Assembly (NCBI GenBank): GCA_028717445.1
Contig: JAQUNU010000018.1
Location: forward strand, 1-13,863
Origin: Candidatus Portnoyibacteriota bacterium
GTDB lineage: Bacteria > Patescibacteriota > Minisyncoccia > Portnoybacterales > GWB1-42-6
Length of the DNA stretch: 13,863 nucleotides
Reading direction: 5' to 3'
This document shows positions 1 through 6,691 of the stretch, piece by piece. Made by a program: the position numbers and the translations under genes. The notes below the pieces were generated by a model. It saw only the letters and a list, made by a program, of their open reading frames with translations, did no database searches and was not told the origin of the DNA. Each line of letters begins with the position of its first letter. Position 1 is the stretch's first letter.

Positions 1-1
1 C

Positions 2-793
2 GAAGAAAAATTACTTGACGAAATGGTTTGCCTTTGTTTGCCGGTCAGCCAAATTGATAAAATTCGCAAGAGCGAGGCGACTCCCGATCAGTGCAAACAT
101 GCTTTGAACCTGATTTTAAATTTGACCGAACCTTTTTCAAAAATTGAAGAGGACGATTATTTGCATCCTTCCTGGACAACCGATAAAAATTCTTTGGTCA
201 GAGCTAAGAAAGCCATTGATTCGGCAATTTCTCATTTTGATAAAAATCACAAAACAATCTCCGGTAAGCAGCTTTTCGAATTGGTTAAAAAACAACTGCC
301 CGGTCTTTCCGAAAAAGCAGTTTTTTCTTATATGGATGCCGCCAGAATTATTCAAGAAAATCCTTTTGGAGAATTTGGCCTGATCGATTGGCCCGAAATT
401 TCTCCCCGCGGCGTCAGAGATAAGGCTTATTTGATTTTCAAAAAAGAAGGCAAGCCTTTGCATTTCGCTGAAGTGACGAATTTAATTAATCAGCTTTTGC
501 CTCACGGCAAGCCCGCCTATATCCAAACCGTCCATAACGAACTTATCAAAGATCCGCGTTTTGTTCTGATTGGCCGCGGAATTTATGCTTTGGTTGAATG
601 GGGCTATCAGTCCGGCACAGTCGTCGACGTAATCAAAGAAATCATCGGCAAAGAAGGTCCTTTGGCTAAGGAAGAGATTGTCCGTCAGGTCCTCGAGAAG
701 CGCTTGATAAAAGAGAATACAATTCTCATTAATTTGCAGAACAAAAAATATTTCAAAAAGCTGGAAGACGGGAGATATGCTCTCGTTGCTTAA
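2..793 (+). CDS. HARE-HTH domain protein, 5'-truncated by window edge
   Basis: The reading frame is open from base 2 with no stop before the first internal ATG at 23, so the gene almost certainly starts upstream of the window; 263 C-terminal residues are visible. The last 130 or so residues look like winged-helix folds. The segment that begins GVRDKAYLIFKKEGKPLHF and continues into the FVLIGRGIYAL wing matches my recollection of the HARE-HTH (HB1/ASXL/restriction endonuclease) domain, and a second helix-turn-helix-like unit follows (EGPLAKEEIVRQVLEKRL, ending DGRYALV). A helical region precedes them. HARE-HTH domains occur in the RNA polymerase delta subunit and in DNA-acting enzymes, and related Patescibacteria proteins can carry a sigma-70 region-4-like N-terminus, which cannot be seen here. 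A DNA-binding or transcription-associated role is inferred. The next gene follows after a 125-nt palindromic spacer. Confidence 0.75.
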   Translation, partial: EEKLLDEMVCLCLPVSQIDKIRKSEATPDQCKHALNLILNLTEPFSKIEEDDYLHPSWTTDKNSLVRAKKAIDSAISHFDKNHKTISGKQLFELVKKQLPGLSEKAVFSYMDAARIIQENPFGEFGLIDWPEISPRGVRDKAYLIFKKEGKPLHFAEVTNLINQLLPHGKPAYIQTVHNELIKDPRFVLIGRGIYALVEWGYQSGTVVDVIKEIIGKEGPLAKEEIVRQVLEKRLIKENTILINLQNKKYFKKLEDGRYALVA

Positions 794-805
794 TTTTTGG
801 TTTTT

Positions 806-890
806 CAATATCCTAATATCTTGATGTCCTAATATTTGGTATACTATGGATATGCCTCTAGTATTAGGAATTAGGATATTGGGATATTTT
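806..890. repeat. Imperfect palindromic spacer (CCTAATAT words)
   Basis: The left arm (807-835) and the reverse complement of the right arm (861-888) align along nearly their whole length. Exact blocks are CAATATCCTAA (806-816) with TTAGGATATTG (871-881), and TCCTAATA (827-834) with TATTAGGA (862-869). The loop is about 26 nt. Each arm repeats the word CCTAATAT or its variants. The element lies between two co-directional genes. It could fold in RNA or act as a weak terminator or processing site; function is unknown. Confidence 0.75.
837..845 (+). promoter_or_regulatory. Possible extended -10 promoter
   Basis: TGGTATACT matches the extended -10 form TGnTATAAT with one mismatch in the hexamer, and lies in the loop of the palindrome about 75 nt upstream of the ATG at 919. 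No -35 at normal spacing is visible, so this is tentative. Confidence 0.3.
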
Positions 891-918
891 TATCGTTAAA
901 ATTTTCTTTTAAAAAAAG

Positions 919-2094
919 ATGTTTGAGACAATACAGACGATGGTTCAATTTATTTTTGAATACGGGTGGCTTTGGTTGCCTGTTATTTTGGCCGTCGTCT
1001 TTTTTTATTCCTGGATGTATTACATCCAGCGCGTCTGGTGGCGGGGAATTGATTGGATACTCCTTGAAGTTAAGCCGCCGGCCGACATCGAAAGAACTCC
1101 CAAAATAGCCGAGCAGATATTTGCCGGAGTTTGGGGAATATTCGGGACGGTTTCGAATAAATATCAGAAATATGTTCAGGGCGCCATTCAGGATTATTTT
1201 TCGTTGGAGATCGTGGGAATTGATGGCGCTATCCATTTCTTTTTCCGCATTCCTTCCAGATACCGTAACTTGGTTGAAGCGCAGATCTATAGCCAATACC
1301 CCCAGACGGAAATTCGCCAAGTGGACGATTATGTTCAGGGGGTGCCGCTCGATATTCCAAATAAGAACTGGGATCTCTGGGGCGCAAAATTGAAGCTGAC
1401 TAAAAATGAAGTTTATCCGATTAGGACCTATATGCAGCAGACCGACATCATTATGCGGCCGACCGTGCCTCAATTCATCGATCCGCTAAGCGGGCTTATG
1501 GAAAATTTGAGTAAATTGCAGCCGGGAGAACAGCTTTGGTTGCAAATCCTGATGCGGCCCATTCAGGACGATTGGGTGGAGAAGTCGGCTGGTGAAATTA
1601 AGAGAATTATTGAGGCGGCTTCGGCAAGGATGGTTAAAGCGGCCGGCCCGGAAGGAAATAAGTCATCAGCCGAAGGGATTTCTTCGGGCGAAAAGGAACT
1701 CATCCGAGGCATTGAGGAAAAAGCCTCAAAGAAGGCCTGGCAATGTAAGCTTCAATTTGCCTACCTCGGCCGGAAGGATATATTTTCCATGGCCAATGTT
1801 TCGGCATTAATGGGCTTTTTCAACCAATTTGCCGCGGTGAATTCCAATAATTTAAAGCCGGACAGCCATAGCACGACCAAGGCCTTTTATCTTTTTGCCA
1901 AGCAAAGAAAGGCCTACAAGCAAAGGAAGTTATTTAAGGTAATGAAAGAAAGAAGCTTCTGGGAAAAGGGCTATATTTTAAACATTGAAGAATTGGCCAG
2001 TCTTTTTCATTTCCCGAGCATAACTGTCAAAGCCCCCATGACGCCTTGGCTTGAAACCAGAAAAGGCGGCCCGCCGATAGATCTGCCGACGTAA
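919..2094 (+). CDS. One-TM membrane protein of unknown function, partner of the TraD-like ATPase
   Basis: This 391-residue protein has a short N-terminus, one strong hydrophobic segment at about residues 15-37 (WLWLPVILAVVFFYSWMYYI) and then a long soluble domain with mixed alpha/beta character. It has no cleavable signal-peptide pattern, so it is probably an N-anchored integral membrane protein. I recognise no catalytic motif. The ATG at 919 follows an A-rich stretch with no clear Shine-Dalgarno; the next in-frame methionine (residue 8) is also possible. The gene sits 93 nt upstream of the TraD-like ATPase on the same strand. From memory this pairing recurs in Patescibacteria genomes, which suggests the protein anchors or partners the ATPase at the membrane; that role is inference from context. 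The coding evidence is the long open frame and codon use like its neighbours. Confidence 0.8.
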   Translation: MFETIQTMVQFIFEYGWLWLPVILAVVFFYSWMYYIQRVWWRGIDWILLEVKPPADIERTPKIAEQIFAGVWGIFGTVSNKYQKYVQGAIQDYFSLEIVGIDGAIHFFFRIPSRYRNLVEAQIYSQYPQTEIRQVDDYVQGVPLDIPNKNWDLWGAKLKLTKNEVYPIRTYMQQTDIIMRPTVPQFIDPLSGLMENLSKLQPGEQLWLQILMRPIQDDWVEKSAGEIKRIIEAASARMVKAAGPEGNKSSAEGISSGEKELIRGIEEKASKKAWQCKLQFAYLGRKDIFSMANVSALMGFFNQFAAVNSNNLKPDSHSTTKAFYLFAKQRKAYKQRKLFKVMKERSFWEKGYILNIEELASLFHFPSITVKAPMTPWLETRKGGPPIDLPT

Positions 2095-2103
2095 CTCTAT
2101 GAG

Positions 2104-2175
2104 ATTACGAATTTTTACAAATATTACGAATATGAGTAGAATTTTTTATTTGTAGAATTTGTAATAATTAGTAAT
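2104..2175. repeat. Imperfect palindromic spacer (TTACGAAT/TTACAAAT words)
   Basis: The 28-nt left arm (2104-2131) and the reverse complement of the 28-nt right arm (2148-2175) agree at 23 of 28 positions by my count. Each arm is made of three related words of the TTACGAAT/TTACAAAT type. The central loop is 16 nt. The element begins ten bases after the upstream stop codon and ends 12 bases before the ATG at 2188. Confidence 0.8.
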
Positions 2176-2187
2176 TTGGTAGGGTTT

Positions 2188-4023
2188 ATGGATGACGGAA
2201 TAACATATTTTGCGGAAACGAATTTCCGCAATGAAAAAGTCAAATTCGGGATAAAAACGCGCGACCGGCGGCGTCATTTTTACATTATCGGAAAAACGGG
2301 CGTCGGAAAAACGACGCTTGAGGAAAATATGGCGATTCAGGATATTCAGGCTGGAAAAGGCGTCGGTATTGTTGATCCGCACGGCGAGTTTGCGGAAAAA
2401 ATGCTTGATTACGTGCCTTCGGAACGGATTAACGATGTTGTGTATTTTAATCCGGCTGATCTTGACTATCCCATTGCTTTTAACGCGATCGAAAAAGTTG
2501 ATCCTGAACACCGGCATTTGGTGGCTTCCGGCCTGGTCGGCGTTTTTAAAAAACTTTGGGCCGAGACTTGGGGCCCCCGTCTTGAATACGTTTTGCGCAA
2601 CGCCATTCTGGCGTTGCTGGAATATCCCGGCTCCACGCTCCTTGGCATCATGCGCATGTTGACCGATAAGGAATACCGCAAAAAAGTGACCGAGCGCATC
2701 AGTGATCCGGTGGTTCGGGCTTTCTGGACGGATGAATTTGCTAAATATCCCGACCGTTTTATGGCTGAAGCAGTGGCGCCTATTCAGAATAAAGTCGGCC
2801 AGTTTTTGACGAGCCCCCTTATCCGCAATATCGTGGGTCAGACCAAATCATCGCTCAATATCCGTGAGATCATGGACAACGAAAAGATTTTTATTATGAA
2901 TTTATCCAAGGGCCGGATTGGCGAAGACAATTCCATGCTCCTTGGCGCGATGCTGATCACGAGGCTTCAGCTGGCTGCGATGTCGCGCATCGACATCCCG
3001 GAAGAAAAAAGAAATGATTTTTATCTTTACGTCGACGAATTCCAGAATTTTGCCACTGAATCTTTCGCGACCATTCTTTCCGAGGCCAGAAAATATCATT
3101 TAAGTTTGATTTTGGCGCATCAATATATTAATCAGATGGTTGAGCCGGTTCGGGACGCGGTCATGGGGAATGTGGGCACCATAGTTTCTTTCCGAATCGG
3201 CGCTTTTGACGCCGAATTTCTAGAAAAAGAATTTATGCCGGAATTTACGATCAATGATCTGGTCGGCCTTGGATTTGCCCAGGTGTATTTAAAGTTAATG
3301 ATCGACGGAATGGCTTCCCGGCCATTTTCAGCCACAACTTTGCCTCCGATCCCGAGGCCGGAAATTTCCTATCGGGATACAATCATAAAAGTTTCGCGCG
3401 AACGCTATAGCACTAGCCGCCAAGAAGTTGAGGACAAAATCGCGCGCTGGAGCGGGGTGATTGCTGGCGAAATCAAAGAAAGATCGGAAATGGGGCCGGA
3501 AATTCCCAACGCGCATAAGCAGGAATTTCACAAAAGCAAAGAGCCCAGCTTTCCGGCGGTCTGCGACAACTGCGGCCTGAAAGTAAATTTGAAGTTTCAG
3601 CCCGATGGTGTTCGTCCGGTTTATTGCCGGGAATGTTTGAAACTGAAAGATCGTAAAGAAATCCCAAATAAACCCGCCATTGCCAAAAGCGCGCCAATCT
3701 TAGGGAGCGTCGAAGCGCCGCCGATTTCTTTAAAAGACGCTTTGGTTAAGCCGCTGGCTAAATTCTCCGATAATCGGAGAAAAAAGAAAGAAGTTAATTT
3801 GGCTGATTTGCGTCAAACGCTCCGGGAGACTATAGGGGAAGAGAAAATGACGTCTCAATCCTCACCCGCGGCCAAGCCGATTGAAATTAAAAAAAATGAA
3901 TCGGCAGAAGAATCTTCAACAAAGCATGATGGCGGTCCCGAAAAGGAAGGAGAAAAAAACAAAGATAATAATCAAGATTCGAAAGGCGGAGAGATTGCGC
4001 CGGGAGAGACGGTGGATTTGTAA
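2188..4023 (+). CDS. TraD/VirD4-like type IV secretion coupling ATPase with C-terminal zinc ribbon
   Basis: This is a 611-residue P-loop ATPase. Walker A is GKTGVGKTT (residues 35-43), Walker B is YLYVDEFQN (about 279-287, with D283-E284), and the HQY element at 311-313 resembles the sensor region of VirD4/TraG-type DNA pumps. The stretch to about residue 390 fits the TraM-recognition/type IV coupling family. A zinc ribbon follows, C459-x2-C462 and C480-x2-C483, then a charged low-complexity tail rich in K, E and S. No transmembrane segment is seen, unlike classical VirD4, so the upstream one-TM protein may supply the membrane anchor (inference). I chose the ATG at 2188 over the in-frame TTG at 2176 because GGTAGGG lies just before it and homologues start near MDDGITYFAE. 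No relaxase or mating-pore gene is visible, so a conjugative role is unproven; DNA or protein export are both possible. Confidence 0.88.
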   Translation: MDDGITYFAETNFRNEKVKFGIKTRDRRRHFYIIGKTGVGKTTLEENMAIQDIQAGKGVGIVDPHGEFAEKMLDYVPSERINDVVYFNPADLDYPIAFNAIEKVDPEHRHLVASGLVGVFKKLWAETWGPRLEYVLRNAILALLEYPGSTLLGIMRMLTDKEYRKKVTERISDPVVRAFWTDEFAKYPDRFMAEAVAPIQNKVGQFLTSPLIRNIVGQTKSSLNIREIMDNEKIFIMNLSKGRIGEDNSMLLGAMLITRLQLAAMSRIDIPEEKRNDFYLYVDEFQNFATESFATILSEARKYHLSLILAHQYINQMVEPVRDAVMGNVGTIVSFRIGAFDAEFLEKEFMPEFTINDLVGLGFAQVYLKLMIDGMASRPFSATTLPPIPRPEISYRDTIIKVSRERYSTSRQEVEDKIARWSGVIAGEIKERSEMGPEIPNAHKQEFHKSKEPSFPAVCDNCGLKVNLKFQPDGVRPVYCRECLKLKDRKEIPNKPAIAKSAPILGSVEAPPISLKDALVKPLAKFSDNRRKKKEVNLADLRQTLRETIGEEKMTSQSSPAAKPIEIKKNESAEESSTKHDGGPEKEGEKNKDNNQDSKGGEIAPGETVDL

Positions 4024-4048
4024 AAATTTGATTAATTGATTTGATAAA

Positions 4049-4081
4049 AAGCCGCCCTCCGCAATTTGCGGAGGGCGGCTT
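4049..4081 (-). terminator. Intrinsic terminator between convergent genes, T-tract on the minus strand
   Basis: A perfect 15-bp GC-rich stem (4049-4063 with 4067-4081) closes on a 3-nt loop. The plus strand reads AAAAA just before the stem, so minus-strand transcripts end in a U-run, which suits efp termination. The plus-strand side lacks a strong T-run but may still stop the ATPase transcript. Confidence 0.85.
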
Positions 4082-4123
4082 GCGCATTCTTTAATTTATG
4101 GCCGAATTCGTGTCGGCCCGCGA

Positions 4124-4696
4124 TTATTTATATTTTTCCACTCTTTCCGTGTAGAGTCCTGTTTGAGTGTTGATTCGAATAATATCGCCTGCTTCAATGA
4201 AAAGCGGGGCGTTGATGGTCGCGCCGGTCTCAATTTTGACGGCTTTTGTGCCGCCTTGGGCGGTGTCGCCTTTAATGCCAGGCGGCGCTTCAATGACCTT
4301 AAAGTCCATTTTGATTGGCAAATTTATATTAATAATTTTCCCTTCGAATTCAATGATTTCAACCTCCGAATTCGGCTTCAAAAAGGTTTTTAGCTCGCTA
4401 ATTTGGCCTTCGTCGAGCTCGAATCTTTTTGAGGGATTTTCAGCCTCGCAGAAAAAATATTTGCCGCGATGACCGTAAAGAAATTTGACGTCGCGATAGT
4501 TTATTTCCGCCTCCTGGAAAGTTTCATTGGGCTGGAAATTCCGGCTGATGATTTTTCCCGAGATGAGGTTTTTTATTTTAGTTTGCGCTACGGGTTTGCG
4601 CTGCTGCATCCGCAAAAAAGCGAATTCAAGCACGATGTAGGGCTGGCCGTCTAAAAGAAAAACCGTTCCCGGTTTAAGATCGCTGTATGAAAGCAT
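4124..4696 (-). CDS. efp: Translation elongation factor P
   Basis: This 190-residue protein has the full EF-P layout: an N-terminal KOW-like domain, a central OB domain and a C-terminal OB domain. The signature GDTAQGGTKAVKIETGA is seen, then a PLFIEAGDIIRINTQTG stretch and a RVEKYK tail. EF-P binds the ribosome near the E site and relieves stalling at polyproline runs. The N-terminal loop that carries the modified residue in other bacteria (PGKGxA, Lys34 in E. coli) reads FLRMQQRKPVAQ here. It is about two residues longer and lacks the PGKG pattern, so modification by EpmA, EarP or YmfI-type enzymes cannot be assumed. No modification gene is in view. The gene is monocistronic, divergent from mnmA, with its own promoter candidate and a strong terminator. 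No Shine-Dalgarno precedes the ATG. Confidence 0.95.
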   Translation of the reverse strand: MLSYSDLKPGTVFLLDGQPYIVLEFAFLRMQQRKPVAQTKIKNLISGKIISRNFQPNETFQEAEINYRDVKFLYGHRGKYFFCEAENPSKRFELDEGQISELKTFLKPNSEVEIIEFEGKIININLPIKMDFKVIEAPPGIKGDTAQGGTKAVKIETGATINAPLFIEAGDIIRINTQTGLYTERVEKYK

Positions 4697-4725
4697 GGCT
4701 GTGTTGAGTAAATTATTACAATATT

Positions 4726-4754
4726 TTTATAGCATGGTTTTTAAAAAACAGCAA
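4726..4754 (-). promoter_or_regulatory. Candidate efp promoter
   Basis: On the minus strand TTGCTG (4754-4749) and TATAAA (4731-4726) are separated by 17 nt, giving 3/6 and 5/6 matches to consensus. The start would fall about 25 nt upstream of the efp ATG. Confidence 0.5.
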
Positions 4755-4756
4755 GA

Positions 4757-4783
4757 TTGAGGCTTTTCTTTTCGGCTTAAAAT
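4757..4783 (+). promoter_or_regulatory. Weak candidate mnmA promoter
   Basis: TTGAGG (4757-4762) and TAAAAT (4778-4783) are separated by 15 nt, shorter than ideal. This is the best pairing I see in the AT-rich divergent region upstream of mnmA. Confidence 0.3.
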
Positions 4784-4815
4784 ATGTTAAATTCAAATAG
4801 CATTTGAGAATGATT

Positions 4816-5877
4816 ATGGTTAAAAACAGCAAAAATAAAAAAGTTGTCGTCGCCTTATCCGGCGGAGTCGATTCTTCCGTGACCGCGGCCTTGTTGAAGA
4901 AAGAAGGCTTTAGTGTTTCCGGTGTTTTTATGCGTTTTTGGGAAAATCCTTCGGAAGGCGGGGCAAAGAACTTATGCTGTTCCGAGGGGGCGGAAGAGGC
5001 GGCCAGAGCCGTGGCCAAAAAGCTGAATATTCCTTTTCAGGCCGTTGATTTTAAAAGGGAATTCAAGGAGGCGGTCGTTGACTATTTTTTGTCCGAGGAA
5101 GAAAAGGGCCGCACGCCCAATCCCTGTGTGGTCTGCAATAAAAAAATAAAGTTCGGCCTGATGTTCGAAAAGGCAATGAAAATGGGAGCGGATTATGTCG
5201 CGTCGGGACATTACGCCGTCATAAAAGGCGGAAAGATTTTAAAAGCCAAAGACGAAACGAAAGATCAGACGTATTTTCTTTATAATCTGAATCAGGAAAA
5301 ATTGGCTAGGATAATTTTGCCCATGGGCGGATATCTAAAGAGCAAGGTTTACGAATTGGCTAAAAAATGGAAACTGCCGTATCGCGCGGGCGAAAGTTTT
5401 GATTTGTGTTTTGCGCCATGCGGCCGGGAAACTTTTGTAAAAAAATATTTGAAAATGAAGCCGGGCGATATTCTGGAATCCGGAACCGGAAAAAAATTGG
5501 GCCAGCATCAGGGCCTGGCGCTTTATACAATCGGCCAGCGTAAAAGCCTGCCGCTTGCGCAGGGTCCATGGTGGGTGATTGAAAAAGACCAAAAAAGAAA
5601 TATTCTGTATGTCAGCCGGAAGGAAGATGACTTGTTGCAAACCGATCTGAACGCAAGCAATGTGAACTGGATCTCCGGCCAGGCGCCTGATTTTCCTTTG
5701 GAAGTTCTGGCCAAAATTAGATACAAGAGCGAGCCTTCTTTGGCGACCATTTCTCAGGAAAGAGGGATTAATGTGAAATTTAAAAAACCCCAGCGGGCGA
5801 TAACGCCGGGGCAGAGCTTGGTATTTTACACGAAAGAAGGGGAGTTGTTGGGAGGAGGGGTAATTGAAGCCTACTAA
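4816..5877 (+). CDS. mnmA: tRNA-specific 2-thiouridylase MnmA
   Basis: MnmA uses ATP to adenylate U34 of the Lys, Glu and Gln tRNAs and inserts sulfur to make s2U. This 353-residue copy has the PP-loop SGGVDSS at residues 15-21, ASGHYA near 129-134 and the second-cysteine segment ESFDLCF (C198). The first cysteine region reads NPCVVCNKKIKF, giving C104-x2-C107 where E. coli MnmA has D99-x2-C102. The protein therefore has a CxxC plus C pattern, which in related thiolases can coordinate an iron-sulfur cluster. The C-terminal beta-barrel portion ends at a GGGVIEAY tail, so length is normal. Three nearby starts are possible (TTG 4804, ATG 4810, ATG 4816); I favour 4816 because GAGA lies 6 nt upstream and the homologous region begins just after it. 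Divergent from efp. Confidence 0.95.
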   Translation: MVKNSKNKKVVVALSGGVDSSVTAALLKKEGFSVSGVFMRFWENPSEGGAKNLCCSEGAEEAARAVAKKLNIPFQAVDFKREFKEAVVDYFLSEEEKGRTPNPCVVCNKKIKFGLMFEKAMKMGADYVASGHYAVIKGGKILKAKDETKDQTYFLYNLNQEKLARIILPMGGYLKSKVYELAKKWKLPYRAGESFDLCFAPCGRETFVKKYLKMKPGDILESGTGKKLGQHQGLALYTIGQRKSLPLAQGPWWVIEKDQKRNILYVSRKEDDLLQTDLNASNVNWISGQAPDFPLEVLAKIRYKSEPSLATISQERGINVKFKKPQRAITPGQSLVFYTKEGELLGGGVIEAY

Positions 5878-5901
5878 AATCAGGAATAATTTTTATGTAA
5901 T

Positions 5902-5945
5902 AAAAAACCCCCTGCGGATCCGTCGTTTTGACGGAGGAGGGGGTT
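5902..5945 (-). terminator. GC-rich hairpin with U-run for minus-strand transcripts
   Basis: Outer stem AACCCCCT (5906-5913) pairs with AGGGGGTT (5938-5945) and inner stem CCGTC (5920-5924) with GACGG (5930-5934). Six A residues (5902-5907) on the plus strand give a U-run on the minus strand directly after the stem. The plus-strand side has only TTGTTGCTTGG, so termination is more likely leftward, although mnmA transcripts may also pause here. Confidence 0.7.
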
Positions 5946-6104
5946 GTTGCTTGGTGACTGCCTTCAGCCATTACTTCCTAAGAAGAAGTTCCGCGGAGAT
6001 GGCTTTTCGTGGGAGCCGTCAAGCTTGGTTTCGATTTGGGAATGGATCCGCCATGGACTAGCCCGGGTTTTATCCATTCGGCCTCGAAACCTGGAATGTA
6101 TTCT

Positions 6105-6133
6105 AATATTAATCTAAGAAATATTTTTGTCAA
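6105..6133 (-). promoter_or_regulatory. Possible internal minus-strand promoter
   Basis: A perfect TTGACA (minus strand, 6133-6128) is followed after 17 nt by AATATT (6110-6105), a 4/6 match to the -10. It would start a roughly 200-nt RNA ending at the 5902-5945 terminator. The weak -10 keeps confidence low. Confidence 0.35.
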
Positions 6134-6134
6134 T

Positions 6135-6162
6135 AAAAGCCTCTTTTTGAAAAGAAGCTTTT
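6135..6162 (-). terminator. AT-rich hairpin, possible weak terminator
   Basis: AAAAGC + TCTTTT pairs with AAAAGA + GCTTTT around a 2-nt loop; the single non-paired position is C.A on the plus strand but U.G on the minus strand. A short TTTTATT follows on the minus strand. It could separate an upstream RNA from the internal promoter just beyond it. Confidence 0.35.
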
Positions 6163-6621
6163 GGGGATAGATCTTGCGGCCGCAAGAGGGGGATTGCGCT
6201 TTTTGATTAAAGCGGGTGTTGCCTCTTTTTCGCGGGCCGCAAGACCTTTTATATGGGATGGGGGCGGAGGATCGCAATGGCATTATTGAAAAAGGAGAGA
6301 AGAATGATATACGCACAGTTACCTTACTGACATTTGCTTGCAATCCCTTGCCCCCATAATTTGTTTTTTTAAAAAGAACTTAGCGACGGAGGAAAGCGTG
6401 ATCCGGAAAAATATCTTCGGCCTTCCTCCGTCCGCCGACCTAAACATGATTCACTCCTTCTGGCCAGAGGACCAATTCCTCAGGCCGCACCGGTGATGCC
6501 CCATCAGACCCTAGCGGTGATTCCCATGATCGAAAACAGCTCATTCATCTCATTAAAAGGGGTTCCGGTTCTCTTTCGCTCATTCATAGGTTCTTGCTCC
6601 TTTCTGTATCGAATTTAGCTT

Positions 6622-6649
6622 ATTATAATATATGCGCAAAGTATGTCAA
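6622..6649 (-). promoter_or_regulatory. Near-perfect sigma-70 promoter, minus strand
   Basis: On the minus strand TTGACA (6649-6644) and TATAAT (6627-6622) match consensus at all twelve positions with a 16-nt spacer. The predicted start is near 6615. The only thing downstream on this strand is the structured region ending at 5902, so this is the best promoter in the window and points to a strongly transcribed non-coding or leader RNA. Confidence 0.7.
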
Positions 6650-6691
6650 TAGTTGAACCATTTTTGGATAAAAGTGTTAAATCGAATTTTG

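Larger units (their letters stand above)
5902..6615 (-). ncRNA. Candidate long structured non-coding RNA locus, family not recognised
   Basis: About 715 nt on the minus strand lie between a near-perfect promoter (6622-6649) and an intrinsic terminator (5902-5945), with no convincing protein gene. Long-range stems (plus coordinates) are: 6488-6492/6515-6519 enclosing 6494-6498/6502-6506; 6462-6471/6477-6486 with one mismatch; 6385-6394/6423-6432 (10 bp); 6258-6265/6350-6357 (8 bp) enclosing 6269-6275/6340-6346; 6172-6181/6235-6244 (10 bp) enclosing 6184-6189/6222-6227 and 6197-6202/6209-6214; 6135-6147/6150-6162; 6027-6034/6084-6091 enclosing 6040-6047/6072-6079; and 5949-5953/6020-6024 enclosing 5966-5971/5999-6004 and 5973-5977/5985-5989. 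In two stems a plus-strand C.A mismatch is a G.U wobble on the minus strand, which favours minus-strand RNA. I looked for tmRNA, RNase P, SRP, 6S, T-box and common riboswitch cores and found none. It may be one RNA, or a leader plus a separate roughly 200-nt RNA starting near 6100. Two Shine-Dalgarno-led mini-ORFs lie in the promoter-proximal part. Confidence 0.45.

Noticed and set aside
2176..2187. TTG start for the TraD-like ATPase
   Set aside because: It overlaps the edge of the palindrome, has no ribosome-binding site, and adds four residues not expected in the family; the ATG at 2188 follows GGTAGGG.
6304..6330. Plus-strand 8-codon ORF (MIYAQLPY) with AAGGAG six bases upstream
   Set aside because: It is very short, has no plus-strand promoter nearby, and lies inside a stem-loop whose G.U pattern favours the minus strand; probably chance.
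5978..6343. 121-codon minus-strand ORF inside the structured region
   Set aside because: It starts with TTG without a ribosome-binding site, has no recognisable domain, is rich in residues typical of random reading (S, P, R, K), and runs through several strong stems and a likely internal promoter.
5902..6640. tmRNA, RNase P RNA or SRP RNA
   Set aside because: I found no tRNA-like ends or GGTTCGA-type T arm and no tag reading frame, no GAGGAAAGTCC core of RNase P and no SRP tetraloop motif. GGTTTCGA at 6027-6034 pairs with TCGAAACC at 6084-6091 and is part of a simple stem.
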